Both the position numbers and the translations under genes were made by a program. A stretch of DNA of 49,354 nucleotides, taken from Candidatus Bathyarchaeota archaeon. Its GTDB lineage: Archaea; Thermoproteota; Bathyarchaeia; 40CM-2-53-6. The notes beneath the pieces are model-generated. The model did no database searches. It was not told the origin of the DNA and saw only the letters and a program-made list of their open reading frames with translations. The stretch spans positions 1-49,354 of the forward strand of contig VBAX01000052.1 of the NCBI GenBank assembly GCA_005883075.1, given 5' to 3'. Below, piece after piece: positions 25,841 to 33,380 of the stretch (the first letter of the stretch is position 1; the number at the start of each line of letters is the position of its first letter).

Positions 25841-27367
25841 CTAGGTGCCGGAAAGCGTGGGGCTCGCACCTGCGAGTGGTTCCGGTTGTGGGACGGGCGC
25901 TCGCATTCTTCCACGTCTTCGAAGCAGCCAGCCAAGCGTCACCGCCACACCAGCTCCTACCATTCCGATGCCAGCGTAGATCCAGAAGGATGTTACTGGA
26001 GGCAGTGTTGTGGTTCCGGAAGTCCCGCCTGGGCCGCCCGTAGAGGTCTGCCCGTGTCCGATTGATCCTGCGGCGGTTCTCCTAGACAGGTCCAGGTTTG
26101 TAGATGTTAGCCGAAGTGTGACTGGGACGCTTGCGCTCATGTGATGGCTCACTGTTACGGGGTCGGAGACGGGAAAGCAGCCTGAGGGACCGCAGAGATA
26201 GTCGCCCGGCTTGTAATTCTGGGTTTGAGAGGATGCAACGGATATTGTTGCGCTCGAACGGACGAGCAGGTCACTCGCTTGGTCGTAGTCGAATTTCAGG
26301 TCGAGCTTGAAACTTTGGTCGCTCGATCCGCCAGATGTAATTACAGGCGGACTGGAAGTTGAAACCGACTGTGAAAATGTCGATTCGACAATCCAGGCGG
26401 CGCGATTATTGCCGGCTCCTAAATTGACAGTCTCGCTCCCTGTGATACTAGCATATCCTGTGAGGATCTCAACGGGTTGACCGTTTGTCAGGGGCCCGTT
26501 TACCCACCAGAATGTATAGACCTCTTTCTGCGAGGATAGCAATTGGCCTATCCCGGGAGAATAACCATAACCGTAGTACCCATAATATCCCGGATAGTAG
26601 GCGAGCATCTTTTGGATTATGCCCAGGATCACCGACGTGGCCGTCCCGGAGGATTGCACGCGAGTTGAGAGATCAATTGACTGCGAGAAACTTCCGGATT
26701 CAGTCACCGGGGTAAAGCTGAGAGGCCCGACAGATGCAACGATACTTACTTGGTGGCTGACGTTGAGGACGGCCACACTGTTGTCAAGTCCGTTAACAGT
26801 CCAGTCTATGGAACCGTCGAGACTGATCGTGGGATTGAAGGGAGGCGAGGGAGGTGTCGGTGGAGAGCCCGACACGACTAGGTTCCCGCGTAGCGACGGA
26901 TGAAGCGAATCATAATAGCTGTAATTGCCCGGAGTCGTGAATGTTAGGGAGAATGAACCGTAGTGGGCTAAGGGACCTGAGTCGAAGGTTTGAAGGCCCG
27001 CCGTGTTTGTCGAGGAAGAGGTTACCGTGTGCGTTAGGCTGCCATAGTTGAACCACATGACCGTTGTCCCGATTTGTAGAGGGTAGTAGTAGAAGGAGGG
27101 ACTGTAGGAGCACGAGTATCCTGTTGGAACGCAGCTTCCGTTGTCGTATATGTTGACGAGTGTCCGTGGTTGATAGGGGCCGCACGCAGTCTGATTGTAG
27201 CCAGGCGGAGTTGCATTGCAACTATGAGTCGATTGCATAGACGCGTTCAACTGATAATTCGCATTGCTACCTACGCTGAGAATCGGGACCGCGCCAGCGG
27301 AACTCACCATCAACACGACTAGAAAGAGAGAGGAGATGCTACCCGTGGAAACTTGTAGAATCTTCAA
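25841..27367 (-). CDS. Secreted, membrane-anchored protein with cupredoxin-like domain
   Basis: The 508-residue protein has a signal peptide (ISSLFLVVLMVSSAGAVP). A cupredoxin-like domain at about residues 90-170 follows: GTTVMWFNYGSLTHTVTSSS and FTTPGNYSYYDSLHPSLRGNLVV. A long beta-rich region with a Tyr/Gly stretch (YYPGYYGYYGYGYSPG) comes next, then a Gly/Thr-rich stalk and a C-terminal helix (FWIYAGIGMVGAGVAVTLGWLL) with an Arg-rich tail. In blue-copper proteins the end motif is YxCxxHxxM; here Cys is Asp and Met is Leu while both His remain, so a normal type 1 copper site is not expected. It is probably a surface protein. The start codon is ATG 27367. Confidence 0.65.
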   Translation of the reverse strand: MKILQVSTGSISSLFLVVLMVSSAGAVPILSVGSNANYQLNASMQSTHSCNATPPGYNQTACGPYQPRTLVNIYDNGSCVPTGYSCSYSPSFYYYPLQIGTTVMWFNYGSLTHTVTSSSTNTAGLQTFDSGPLAHYGSFSLTFTTPGNYSYYDSLHPSLRGNLVVSGSPPTPPSPPFNPTISLDGSIDWTVNGLDNSVAVLNVSHQVSIVASVGPLSFTPVTESGSFSQSIDLSTRVQSSGTATSVILGIIQKMLAYYPGYYGYYGYGYSPGIGQLLSSQKEVYTFWWVNGPLTNGQPVEILTGYASITGSETVNLGAGNNRAAWIVESTFSQSVSTSSPPVITSGGSSDQSFKLDLKFDYDQASDLLVRSSATISVASSQTQNYKPGDYLCGPSGCFPVSDPVTVSHHMSASVPVTLRLTSTNLDLSRRTAAGSIGHGQTSTGGPGGTSGTTTLPPVTSFWIYAGIGMVGAGVAVTLGWLLRRRGRMRAPVPQPEPLAGASPTLSGT

Positions 27368-27423
27368 GATAGTAGCGGCCTAGGAGTAAACCGATAAAAG
27401 CATTGCTGAAAGTCCCACCGCTG

Positions 27424-27723
27424 ATGCGTTTCGCCAGTATATTCAGCCATCGGAAAACAATTGGCCTAGTTCTTCTCGCCATCTCCGTCGTAGCCGCCGT
27501 GACCTATGGCGTTGTTACCTATCAGACCCCCTACGGTTGCGGCCCCGACGGCGTCGCTACCGGACCCGGGATCTACTGGCAAGTCCTAGCCAAACCATGC
27601 ATCTACATTTACTTCACTGGGATCGTTGGAGGAAGCGTCCTGCTGATTCTTCTTGTACCTGTGCCGGGGAAAAAATCGAGTCTCTCTGCCTTACTAACAG
27701 AGCTCGAGCATATTCATCGATGA
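27424..27723 (+). CDS. Small membrane protein with two helices
   Basis: From ATG 27424 the product is 99 residues; the track start (TTG 27403) adds seven. Hydrophobic segments are TIGLVLLAISVVAAVTYGVVTY and YIYFTGIVGGSVLLILLVPV, separated by a loop with two Cys (YGCGPDG ... KPCIY) that could form a disulfide outside the cell. The gene is divergent from the cupredoxin gene, with a gap of about 55 bp. No family recognised. Confidence 0.5.
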   Translation: MRFASIFSHRKTIGLVLLAISVVAAVTYGVVTYQTPYGCGPDGVATGPGIYWQVLAKPCIYIYFTGIVGGSVLLILLVPVPGKKSSLSALLTELEHIHR

Positions 27724-27839
27724 CAATGTCTGTCTGCTGCGAGATTTCTCCGGCATGACGTGTTGACTCTGCATCAAAAGGGAATCTTCCCGGGAAAACC
27801 TATAAGGTCACGATTATCGAAAGCAACGAGGAAAATAGT

Positions 27840-29177
27840 ATGAAACGAGCAATCACAACGATCACGATGGCCTTGATCCTAACCCTTGCTGTACCTGTCG
27901 CAGCCCACGGCACAAAAACAACCAGTCTAAACTTCACGAACATTCCATTGCTCCGGCCTGACGGTAACAGCGAACCCGAACTCTCCATCGGACCAGATGG
28001 GACCACGATATACGTCGGGCTGTCTTGGACCCAGTTCTTCACCAACACATGGAAAGGAGGTTTCGGACAAGTCCCAGTGTTCCAGGGAACGATAGATGCC
28101 AACCTCGCTAACAACGTCGGCGGGGGCGGCGATGCGGACGTAGACATCGGCTCAACCGGCACACTACACGTCTCCACTCTCATTTTCTTCTTCAACCCAC
28201 AAACCCGCATCACCCAGCTAGGCGTCTCGGCGATCACCTGCCCGAACGCTGACACATCAAACAACTTCTCACACTGCACCAGCCAGATAATCGATTCGAC
28301 ACAGTCCGACCGTCAATGGATAACCTCGGACGGACCGCATGTTTACATTTCCTACCATGACTCGGGATCGAGCACTCTGATTCACGTGCAGCGTTCTGAC
28401 GATGACGGCTTTACCTTCCATCGCGTAACAGACCCGATCACGGGACAGGGTGGTGCTACTGGAAACTCTACTTTCAACAACGACCAGGGCAAGCTCATCG
28501 CAGACTCATTCAGCCACAATGTCTACACGGTATGGGCGGGTGGCGTCTCGGGCTTGCAGAAGGGAACGACCGCGAACTTCAACAACATCTACGTGACCGT
28601 CAGCCCTGACATGGGCAAGACCTGGACTCCACACCTCGTCTTCTCAGGACCTATCAATGTGGCTTTGAACAACGTCTTCCCGGCTTTGGCCGTGGACCCG
28701 CTCAGCGGGACTCTCTACGCCGGCTGGTCAGACGCGCACCATGTGTTCATCTCGAAATCAACAGACCAAGGTAATACTTGGACCAGTCCACTAGCGGTAA
28801 ACACGTCTCCAGCAAACACAGCGGTCTTTCCATGGATCGTCGCACGGGGCAGCACAGTTGACTACGTCTACTATGGCACGAATACTTCGAGCAAAGATGA
28901 CCCGCGAGCCGTATGGAATGTGTACATGGCACAGAGCTCGGACAGCGGGTCCCACTTCGCACAGAGCACCGTCACAGCCCGTCCAAACCATGTGGGCGTC
29001 ATATGCACCAACGGAACCGGTTGCGCACGCGGGACACGGAACCTTCTCGACCTCTTCCAGGACGCGATCGACCCGCTCAATGGACTTGCCGCTATAATCT
29101 ACACTGATGACACTTCGACAACCCAGGCGGACGGTTCCCCGCTACCTCAGGTCTCAGTTGCATTCCAAACCGCCTAG
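27840..29177 (+). CDS. Secreted BNR/sialidase-fold beta-propeller protein
   Basis: The 445-residue protein has a signal peptide (MKRAITTITMALILTLAVPVAA) and repeated Asp-box motifs (SxDxGxTW): QRSDDDGFTFHRV, SPDMGKTWTPHL, STDQGNTWTSPL and SSDSGSHFAQS. Each lies at the turn of a propeller blade, so a six-bladed BNR/sialidase-like propeller is expected. The catalytic Arg triad and Tyr/Glu pair of true sialidases cannot be confirmed, so glycan binding or hydrolysis is open. The promoter is probably TATAAG at 27801-27806, with GAGGA 8 nt before the ATG. A T-rich terminator follows the stop. Confidence 0.75.
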   Translation: MKRAITTITMALILTLAVPVAAHGTKTTSLNFTNIPLLRPDGNSEPELSIGPDGTTIYVGLSWTQFFTNTWKGGFGQVPVFQGTIDANLANNVGGGGDADVDIGSTGTLHVSTLIFFFNPQTRITQLGVSAITCPNADTSNNFSHCTSQIIDSTQSDRQWITSDGPHVYISYHDSGSSTLIHVQRSDDDGFTFHRVTDPITGQGGATGNSTFNNDQGKLIADSFSHNVYTVWAGGVSGLQKGTTANFNNIYVTVSPDMGKTWTPHLVFSGPINVALNNVFPALAVDPLSGTLYAGWSDAHHVFISKSTDQGNTWTSPLAVNTSPANTAVFPWIVARGSTVDYVYYGTNTSSKDDPRAVWNVYMAQSSDSGSHFAQSTVTARPNHVGVICTNGTGCARGTRNLLDLFQDAIDPLNGLAAIIYTDDTSTTQADGSPLPQVSVAFQTA

Positions 29178-29208
29178 ACTCGAACAAAGCCTGTCATTAA
29201 ACTCCCCG

Positions 29209-29223
29209 TTTTTCATTTTTTTT
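29209..29223 (+). terminator. T-rich terminator after the propeller gene
   Basis: Two T tracts (T5 and T8, split by CA) lie about 30 bp after the TAG at 29177. This is the usual form of an intrinsic archaeal terminator. Confidence 0.55.
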
Positions 29224-29408
29224 CTCAGCCTAGATCCATAGGCTTTGGCGTAGCCGAAGCAAGAGGGTCGATCAGTCTACTTTTTCTAGTCACAATCAGA
29301 TGACAAAAATCGCCCGTAGCCGCTCTCCTGTTCAAATTCGTTGTGTCAAATACGCAGCGGTCGGCCATCGTGGCGAGGGAAAATACGGCCATGAAGGAAA
29401 ACACTAAT

Positions 29409-29587
29409 GCGAGAGTCCTGGTCAGAGAAAGCTCTACTCGCCTCATAACGAGGTGGGCAAGAACCCACGAATCCTTCATGACCGTGCGCTTCAAAGAGAA
29501 GAAGCGCACGGCAGCAGCATATGGAACCTTCTGGTACTTGACGTCCAGAAGATTCTGCTAAGAGAGCCCCGTTCAAGCAAGGCTCTC
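29409..29587. other. Run of perfect hairpins, candidate structured RNA
   Basis: Within 180 bp there are successive inverted repeats. GCGAG/CTCGC is at 29409-29441. CCTC-ATAAC-GAGG is at 29441-29453. GTGGG-CAAGAA-CCCAC is at 29453-29468. An 11-bp perfect stem CCGTGCGCTTC/GAAGCGCACGG with an 8-nt loop is at 29482-29511. CTTCTGG/CCAGAAG with a 10-nt loop is at 29528-29551, and GAGAGCC/GGCTCTC with a 12-nt loop is at 29562-29587. The stems do not overlap except at shared end bases. The strand is unknown and no known RNA family was recognised. Weak ORFs overlap (minus 29225-29479, MKDSWVLAHLVMRR... with a hydrophobic segment), so coding cannot be fully excluded. The rest of 29224-29797 shows nothing clear. 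Confidence 0.4.
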
Positions 29588-29797
29588 ATTCAACCACTGC
29601 CTACGAAACCAGACGACCAGGACCAACCCCCGTTTTCAAACCAACCTCCAATTTCCCATATTCACGTGGCGCCCGAGTGGAAGGGCGCGTGTTACTTAGT
29701 CTCACAAGATCTTCCACTTGTACGCGCTATGCCCAAATATCCGTGGAGCCCTTTCCCATAAGGGGGAAGCAAACCGAACGCTTCACCGGAAAAAAAA

Positions 29798-29881
29798 ATG
29801 ATTGCCACATATGTTGGCTATGTAACACTTGGCATACTGCTTGTCATATCTCTTATCGGAGCCTACTACTTGGGCAAGTAA
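29798..29881 (+). CDS. 27-residue single-helix membrane microprotein
   Basis: ATG 29798 opens a 27-codon frame that is almost one membrane helix (YVGYVTLGILLVISLIGAYYLG) with a final Lys before TAA. It is shorter than the ORF-track cutoff. A run of A precedes the start, and a GGGGGAAG segment lies about 30 nt upstream. The even hydrophobicity and Tyr/Gly pattern argue against chance, but there is no independent support. The convergent DUF1579-like gene stops 11 bp downstream. Function unknown; single-helix microproteins of this size often stabilise or regulate membrane complexes. Confidence 0.4.
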   Translation: MIATYVGYVTLGILLVISLIGAYYLGK

Positions 29882-29892
29882 CTCAAGGATCC

Positions 29893-30402
29893 TCATTTTG
29901 CTTTCTGAAGAATTTCGTCCGCGAAAACTGTCCACTTCCCGTTCTCACCTTTCTGCCTAATCTGAATTGACCAAATCCTATTCTTCGAGTTCCACGTGAA
30001 CGTATTATGAAGAGGACCCGTAGGGTACTCGAATACAAACCTGATCGAATCTTGACCTTGCAAGGTTCCGTAGCCAAGTGTCTCGGAGAAGCGGCCGCCG
30101 AATATGTCGATCCAGTGAACAACGTATCGCTCACTCATGTTATCATAGCCGATGAATACCATTGCCTCATACTCAGCATTACTAGGCGTTCCCATGCTCC
30201 CCCGATTTCTGGCAGCTGAGTCTATGAAATGGACTCGGAGGAATTGATGATTGAGAACCCAGTCAGCGTCGCAATATTGCTCGAACTGCTGCCCCGCAAT
30301 TCGCCCGGTCACCTTCCAATTTCCAACGAGTCCCTCCAACAATTTATCTTGGAAGATGTGATGCTCACCATCAACCTCCAATTTGGGGTGATCAGTCGAC
30401 AT
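29893..30402 (-). CDS. DUF1579-like lipocalin-fold protein
   Basis: The 169-residue protein matches the DUF1579 layout: LEGLVGNWKVTGRIAGQQF at the first strand, then ADWVLNHQFLRVHF, YEAMVFIGYDNMSERYVVHWID, FSETLGYGTLQGQDSIRFVF and a final beta-strand with WSIQIRQKG. The family forms a small closed barrel of unknown biochemical role. It is predicted cytoplasmic, with no signal peptide. It stands alone on the minus strand, and the 214-bp gap upstream (30403-30616) shows nothing recognisable beyond AT-rich promoter-like sequence. Confidence 0.75.
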   Translation of the reverse strand: MSTDHPKLEVDGEHHIFQDKLLEGLVGNWKVTGRIAGQQFEQYCDADWVLNHQFLRVHFIDSAARNRGSMGTPSNAEYEAMVFIGYDNMSERYVVHWIDIFGGRFSETLGYGTLQGQDSIRFVFEYPTGPLHNTFTWNSKNRIWSIQIRQKGENGKWTVFADEILQKAK

Positions 30403-30616
30403 GTTCCATGTGACATTGTCTGCCGACTACATTTGTATTGGCTTTCTCGATCTGATCTATCTAGCTTGACACGACTTTTCTAGTTGGGACTAATTCGGAA
30501 CCAGTGAGGGAGATTTTGCATATGCACCATGTCTGCCAATTATTGCCAATGAGGATCTCCCTCTTCGAGCCTTTATCGGCTCGCGCAGGAGTCTCGGGGG
30601 CGCTTGCCGCAGGAGT

Positions 30617-31033
30617 TCAGTGCCGTTGATCTGGTAAGGTGTTGAAGAACCACTGGTGCCCGAAGGGGTCTTGTAGTTTGCAGATTCTTCCGTATGGCTC
30701 ATTTTTGACGGGTTGGAGCGCAGTCGCCCCGGCCGCCAATGCCCGTTCAAAGAACAAGTCAACATCCTTCACGTCGACGTGGATGATGACAGGTGTTCCG
30801 CCGAGGGTTCTAGGACTTCTGTTGTGAGTCGGGAATTCGTCGGCAAGCATCACGCGTGCGCCTTCGATCTCGATCTCCGCGTGCCCGATCTTTCCTTCCC
30901 ACGGTATCCGCTCAGAAACCTCCTTTGCTCCAAACGCCTTCGCATAGAAAGCAAGCGCATGTTCCGCATCACGAACAGCTAAGGCTGGCACCGCCCGATT
31001 CTTGATCTTACCAGCTACCATTTTGCTCGGCAT
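30617..31033 (-). CDS. VOC/glyoxalase-family protein (PhnB-like)
   Basis: The 138-residue protein has the vicinal-oxygen-chelate fold: VPALAVRDAEHALAFYAKAFGAKEV, EIEIEGARVMLADEFP, VIIHVDVKDVDLFFERALAAGA and NEPYGRICKLQDPFGHQWFF. The repeated beta-alpha-beta-beta-beta modules and the final DPFGHxW motif are typical of PhnB/YdeI-like members. Possible metal ligands are His in VIIHVDV and Glu in NEPYG. The substrate is unknown; relatives include glyoxalases, antibiotic-binding proteins and demethylases. Confidence 0.85.
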   Translation of the reverse strand: MPSKMVAGKIKNRAVPALAVRDAEHALAFYAKAFGAKEVSERIPWEGKIGHAEIEIEGARVMLADEFPTHNRSPRTLGGTPVIIHVDVKDVDLFFERALAAGATALQPVKNEPYGRICKLQDPFGHQWFFNTLPDQRH

Positions 31034-31192
31034 AGAAGATGAAATTCGGTGGATGGGTCATAAGCGTTTCGTGAATCGGCTAAGGAAGAGATTGGAGTAT
31101 CGAGGCTTTGCTGGTCGCTTCATGGTGGGTGCACAGCAGAGAGAGAGGAGGTATGGTGGGGCTGGCAGGATTTGAACCTGCGATTTCGTGGG

Positions 31193-31213
31193 TTCTTGGC
31201 GTGGCGATTCGCT
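31193..31213 (-). other. Canonical 37/38 intron of tRNA-Pro
   Basis: This 21-nt intron is defined by a textbook bulge-helix-bulge. The outer helix is CGTGG/CCACG, the central helix CTTG/CAAG, the bulges GGA (cut GG^A) and AAC (cut AA^C), and the inner helix GCG/CGC with an AATCGCCA loop. It would be cut by the archaeal tRNA-splicing endonuclease. Confidence 0.85.
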
Positions 31214-31228
31214 CCCAAGCCACGCGGA

Positions 31229-31260
31229 TTGTCCGGACGCATCGAGGATGTTGTTGTCCT
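31229..31260 (-). other. Non-canonical D-arm intron of tRNA-Pro
   Basis: This 32-nt intron lies between the D loop and the 3' strand of the D stem. The bulge-helix-bulge has central helix GTCT/GGAC (one G-U pair), bulges AGA (cut AG^A) and AAT (cut AA^T), and inner helix GGAC/GTCC. Removal restores D stem GGA/TCC and a normal total length, which supports these boundaries. The outer helix is weak, so a shift of a base or two is possible. Confidence 0.7.
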
Positions 31261-31541
31261 CTAGACCTGGCTATCCGACAGCCCCTCGTTCGCCTCCAAA
31301 GTGCGATGTTGCTTTAGCTCTTACCCTTCTCAATCCACGCTTCGACTCTTTTCTTTCTGACAAAAAGGTGAACCGGAGCTATCTATGCGACCATGATTTT
31401 TGCGTAGTACTAGGTAGGGTCGATCAATCATCTGTGCTGGCCGTGACTCGTGAGAGGCATGCCAGTTTTATACCGGGACCTCTCTACCATATATCTAACA
31501 AACGAAGGGATACAGGACCAAAGACACTCGGTTACAATAAC

Positions 31542-31934
31542 ATGGCTGTCGACAAGAAAGTCCTCAAGACATGCGTCGTCTGCAAACGCAAATTCCTAGG
31601 CTGGTTCTCCGAGAAATACTGCAGCGACGACTGCCGAATAGAAGGAACACGACTAAAGAACAGAAACCGCCAACGGAAAGGGAGGAAAGTTCTCGACCTC
31701 CGCGAAGGAGCCATCAGCCAACAACTAGGCGAACTAGGCCTTGGCGACACACAATACCCAATGTACAACCACGAACTAGTCACCACAATGTACGCTAATG
31801 TTAGTCTCTACCATGGTCGCGACGGAAAGCGACACGTCAGATCCTACTACGATCTTCTGCGAGAGATCGCCAAGCTCAACGGTGGAGACACGAGCAAGAT
31901 TCTCGCCAGGCTCGCACCCCGCGAACAGAACTAG
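31542..31934 (+). CDS. Zinc-finger protein with basic linker
   Basis: From ATG 31542 the product is 130 residues; the track ORF from 31188 runs through the tRNA antisense and is not real upstream. The N-terminus has a four-Cys zinc finger (CVVCKRKFLGWFSEKYCSDDC), followed by a very basic helix (RLKNRNRQRKGRKVLDLREG). The C-terminal part (YPMYNHELVTTMYANVSLYHGRDGKRHVRSYYDLLREIAKLNGG) looks folded. Likely a nucleic-acid-binding protein. A TATA-like ATATATC lies about 50 nt upstream. It converges on the phosphoesterase gene, with 12 bp between the stops. Confidence 0.6.
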   Translation: MAVDKKVLKTCVVCKRKFLGWFSEKYCSDDCRIEGTRLKNRNRQRKGRKVLDLREGAISQQLGELGLGDTQYPMYNHELVTTMYANVSLYHGRDGKRHVRSYYDLLREIAKLNGGDTSKILARLAPREQN

Positions 31935-31946
31935 CGATCAAGATTC

Positions 31947-32846
31947 TTACTGCGCGAGACGTCGCAGATCCTGAACCTTACCGAGAAATGTTCCATCAAA
32001 CAAGTACGCCTCCCCATTCTCAAAATCCACAGCACCTGAGCGCAGGACCGGTCCCATGTACTCCTTGTACAACTCCGTCCATCCCTCCTGATAATTCCGG
32101 TTGATCGGCTGTCCCCCGAGGTAATCGTTGAATGATGGCATGATGATACAGTCCGCGTCTGCAACCGAGACCCCGAATTTCTTCTTCACCTCCACCGCCG
32201 CGTCACCTTCAAACCTCGCATCCTCACGTCTCAAGACTCCTGCCGCGAGCTTCTCTCCATCGCTCTTCGCTCTAACCCAGGCCTGGCGGGTGATCCTGAA
32301 CCCTAACGGGTCTTTGAAGACAACGACGGGATGCAAGTGGCCCATGACGAGGAATCTGCATCCGAGGAGTGGTGGCGCCGGCCAAGCATGACCATGGAAT
32401 AATCCAACAGAATCCCAGAGAACCATTCCATTGGACTTGTTGATCTTAACGGACGACGGTGTCAACGGCTCAAGGTTACCATCATGGTTTCCCGGAACCA
32501 CCTCTACATCAGGTATGATCTCGACTAGGCTGTCGAAGAATTCTGGAACGTATTTCCACTCTTCCAGTTCGACCTTGGAAACAGCATGTTTCACATCCCC
32601 TAATAATACTAGGAGCTTGGGATGGGTTTCGGCCAAGATCTTTCGAAGCTTGTCCAGCAGCCTGGGCACTTGAGAGGGCACATGTATTCCCTGGTGCGCC
32701 AAAGTCACTTCCCAGCCGAGATGCAAGTCAGCGATTACAAGGACCCGCTCTCCCTTGTGTTGTAGCAGAAGAGCTGGTTGGTCTGCCACTGGTTTTACGG
32801 TAACCTCGTCAGCCACTAGTATGCCCGCTAGTTCGAAATCGACCAT
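31947..32846 (-). CDS. Lhr-associated metallophosphoesterase
   Basis: From ATG 32846 (MVDFELAGILVADE) the product is 299 residues; the track start at 33002 adds 52 residues antisense to the SWIM gene. Calcineurin-like motifs are present in order: VIADLHLGWE (DxH), LLGDVKH (GD), VPGNHDGN (GNHD), GLFHGHAWP (GHxW) and VMGHLHPVV (GHxH). These bind two metal ions. Such phosphoesterases are often encoded next to Lhr helicases in archaea and bacteria and are thought to act in nucleic-acid repair. Here it is divergent from the SWIM/Lhr genes. Its start codon shares two bases with that of the SWIM gene if both starts are right. Confidence 0.88.
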   Translation of the reverse strand: MVDFELAGILVADEVTVKPVADQPALLLQHKGERVLVIADLHLGWEVTLAHQGIHVPSQVPRLLDKLRKILAETHPKLLVLLGDVKHAVSKVELEEWKYVPEFFDSLVEIIPDVEVVPGNHDGNLEPLTPSSVKINKSNGMVLWDSVGLFHGHAWPAPPLLGCRFLVMGHLHPVVVFKDPLGFRITRQAWVRAKSDGEKLAAGVLRREDARFEGDAAVEVKKKFGVSVADADCIIMPSFNDYLGGQPINRNYQEGWTELYKEYMGPVLRSGAVDFENGEAYLFDGTFLGKVQDLRRLAQ

Positions 32847-33321
32847 GTCCAATGAAAAGGTATTCTTATCACGTGACAGCCATCCAGGTAGGGAACTAGT
32901 CTCGCCACCCATCGTAAACGAAAACAGGATACTCAAAGAGGCATGCCAGGAAATAGGCCGGACTAGAACCTTCTCCGAAGAACAGAAGCAGACCTTGACC
33001 AATGTATTCCAGAAAAGGTTCCAGCAAGCACTCGGCCTAGTGGAAGCCGGAAAAGTTCGAAAATACCATTTCTCTCCAAGCGGCAGAACGATCTGGGTGG
33101 TAGCTGGTCGGGGTCGAGACTATCAGGTTCTCCCGGACAGTTTGTTCTGTACATGTGACGACTATTATTTTCGGGTAATGGAGCACAAGAAACAATTGTG
33201 CTACCACATCATCGCTCAACAACTCTCTGAGGCGATGAGCAAGCATGACGCGATTGGTATGACTGACTCACGCTACCCAGAGATTACTTCCAAACTTACT
33301 ATGATCGGTTCACGTGAGTAA
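32845..33321 (+). CDS. SWIM zinc-finger protein
   Basis: From ATG 32845 the product is 158 residues; the conserved core begins near LTNVFQKRFQQALGLVEAGK, so TTG 32995 is also possible. The SWIM signature is YQVLPDSLFCTCDDYYFRVMEHKKQLCYHIIAQQL, with CxC then CxH as zinc ligands. KVRKYHFSPSGRTIWVVAGRGRDYQV precedes it, as in the SWIM/Shu2-like proteins often found in archaea, which bind DNA or partner with recombination proteins. Its position between the phosphoesterase and the Lhr helicase supports a DNA-repair role (inference). Confidence 0.8.
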   Translation: MSNEKVFLSRDSHPGRELVSPPIVNENRILKEACQEIGRTRTFSEEQKQTLTNVFQKRFQQALGLVEAGKVRKYHFSPSGRTIWVVAGRGRDYQVLPDSLFCTCDDYYFRVMEHKKQLCYHIIAQQLSEAMSKHDAIGMTDSRYPEITSKLTMIGSRE

Positions 33322-33380
33322 TCTCAAGGTTTTAGTAGCCGTTTCCGAGGTTGTGCGAGAACGAAGCCGAGTGAGCCGAC

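Larger units (their letters stand above)
31154..31285 (-). tRNA. tRNA-Pro (anticodon UGG) with two introns
   Basis: The acceptor GGGGCTG (31285-31279) pairs with CAGCCCC (31164-31158). The discriminator is A at 31157 and CCA is encoded at 31156-31154. The T arm is GCAGG-TTCAAAT-CCTGC. After removing two introns the mature tRNA is 76 nt to position 73: D stem GGA/TCC, anticodon stem CGTGG/CCACG, loop CTTGGGC with anticodon UGG. Intron 1 (31260-31229, 32 nt) is in the D arm; intron 2 (31213-31193, 21 nt) is at 37/38. Both have bulge-helix-bulge structure. A TATA-like CTTTAGCT (plus-strand reading) lies near 31311-31318. Confidence 0.88.

Noticed and set aside
27840-29177. True sialidase
   Set aside because: Asp boxes support the propeller fold, but the catalytic Arg triad and Tyr/Glu pair could not be identified.
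29343-29561. 72-residue plus-strand ORF over the hairpin array
   Set aside because: Rich in Arg/Thr with no conserved pattern; the inverted repeats explain the sequence better.
31188-31541. N-terminal extension of the zinc-finger ORF
   Set aside because: It runs antisense through the tRNA-Pro gene; the protein-like part begins at ATG 31542.
32847-33002. N-terminal extension of the phosphoesterase ORF
   Set aside because: It is antisense to the SWIM gene and does not resemble the family; ATG 32846 gives the expected start.
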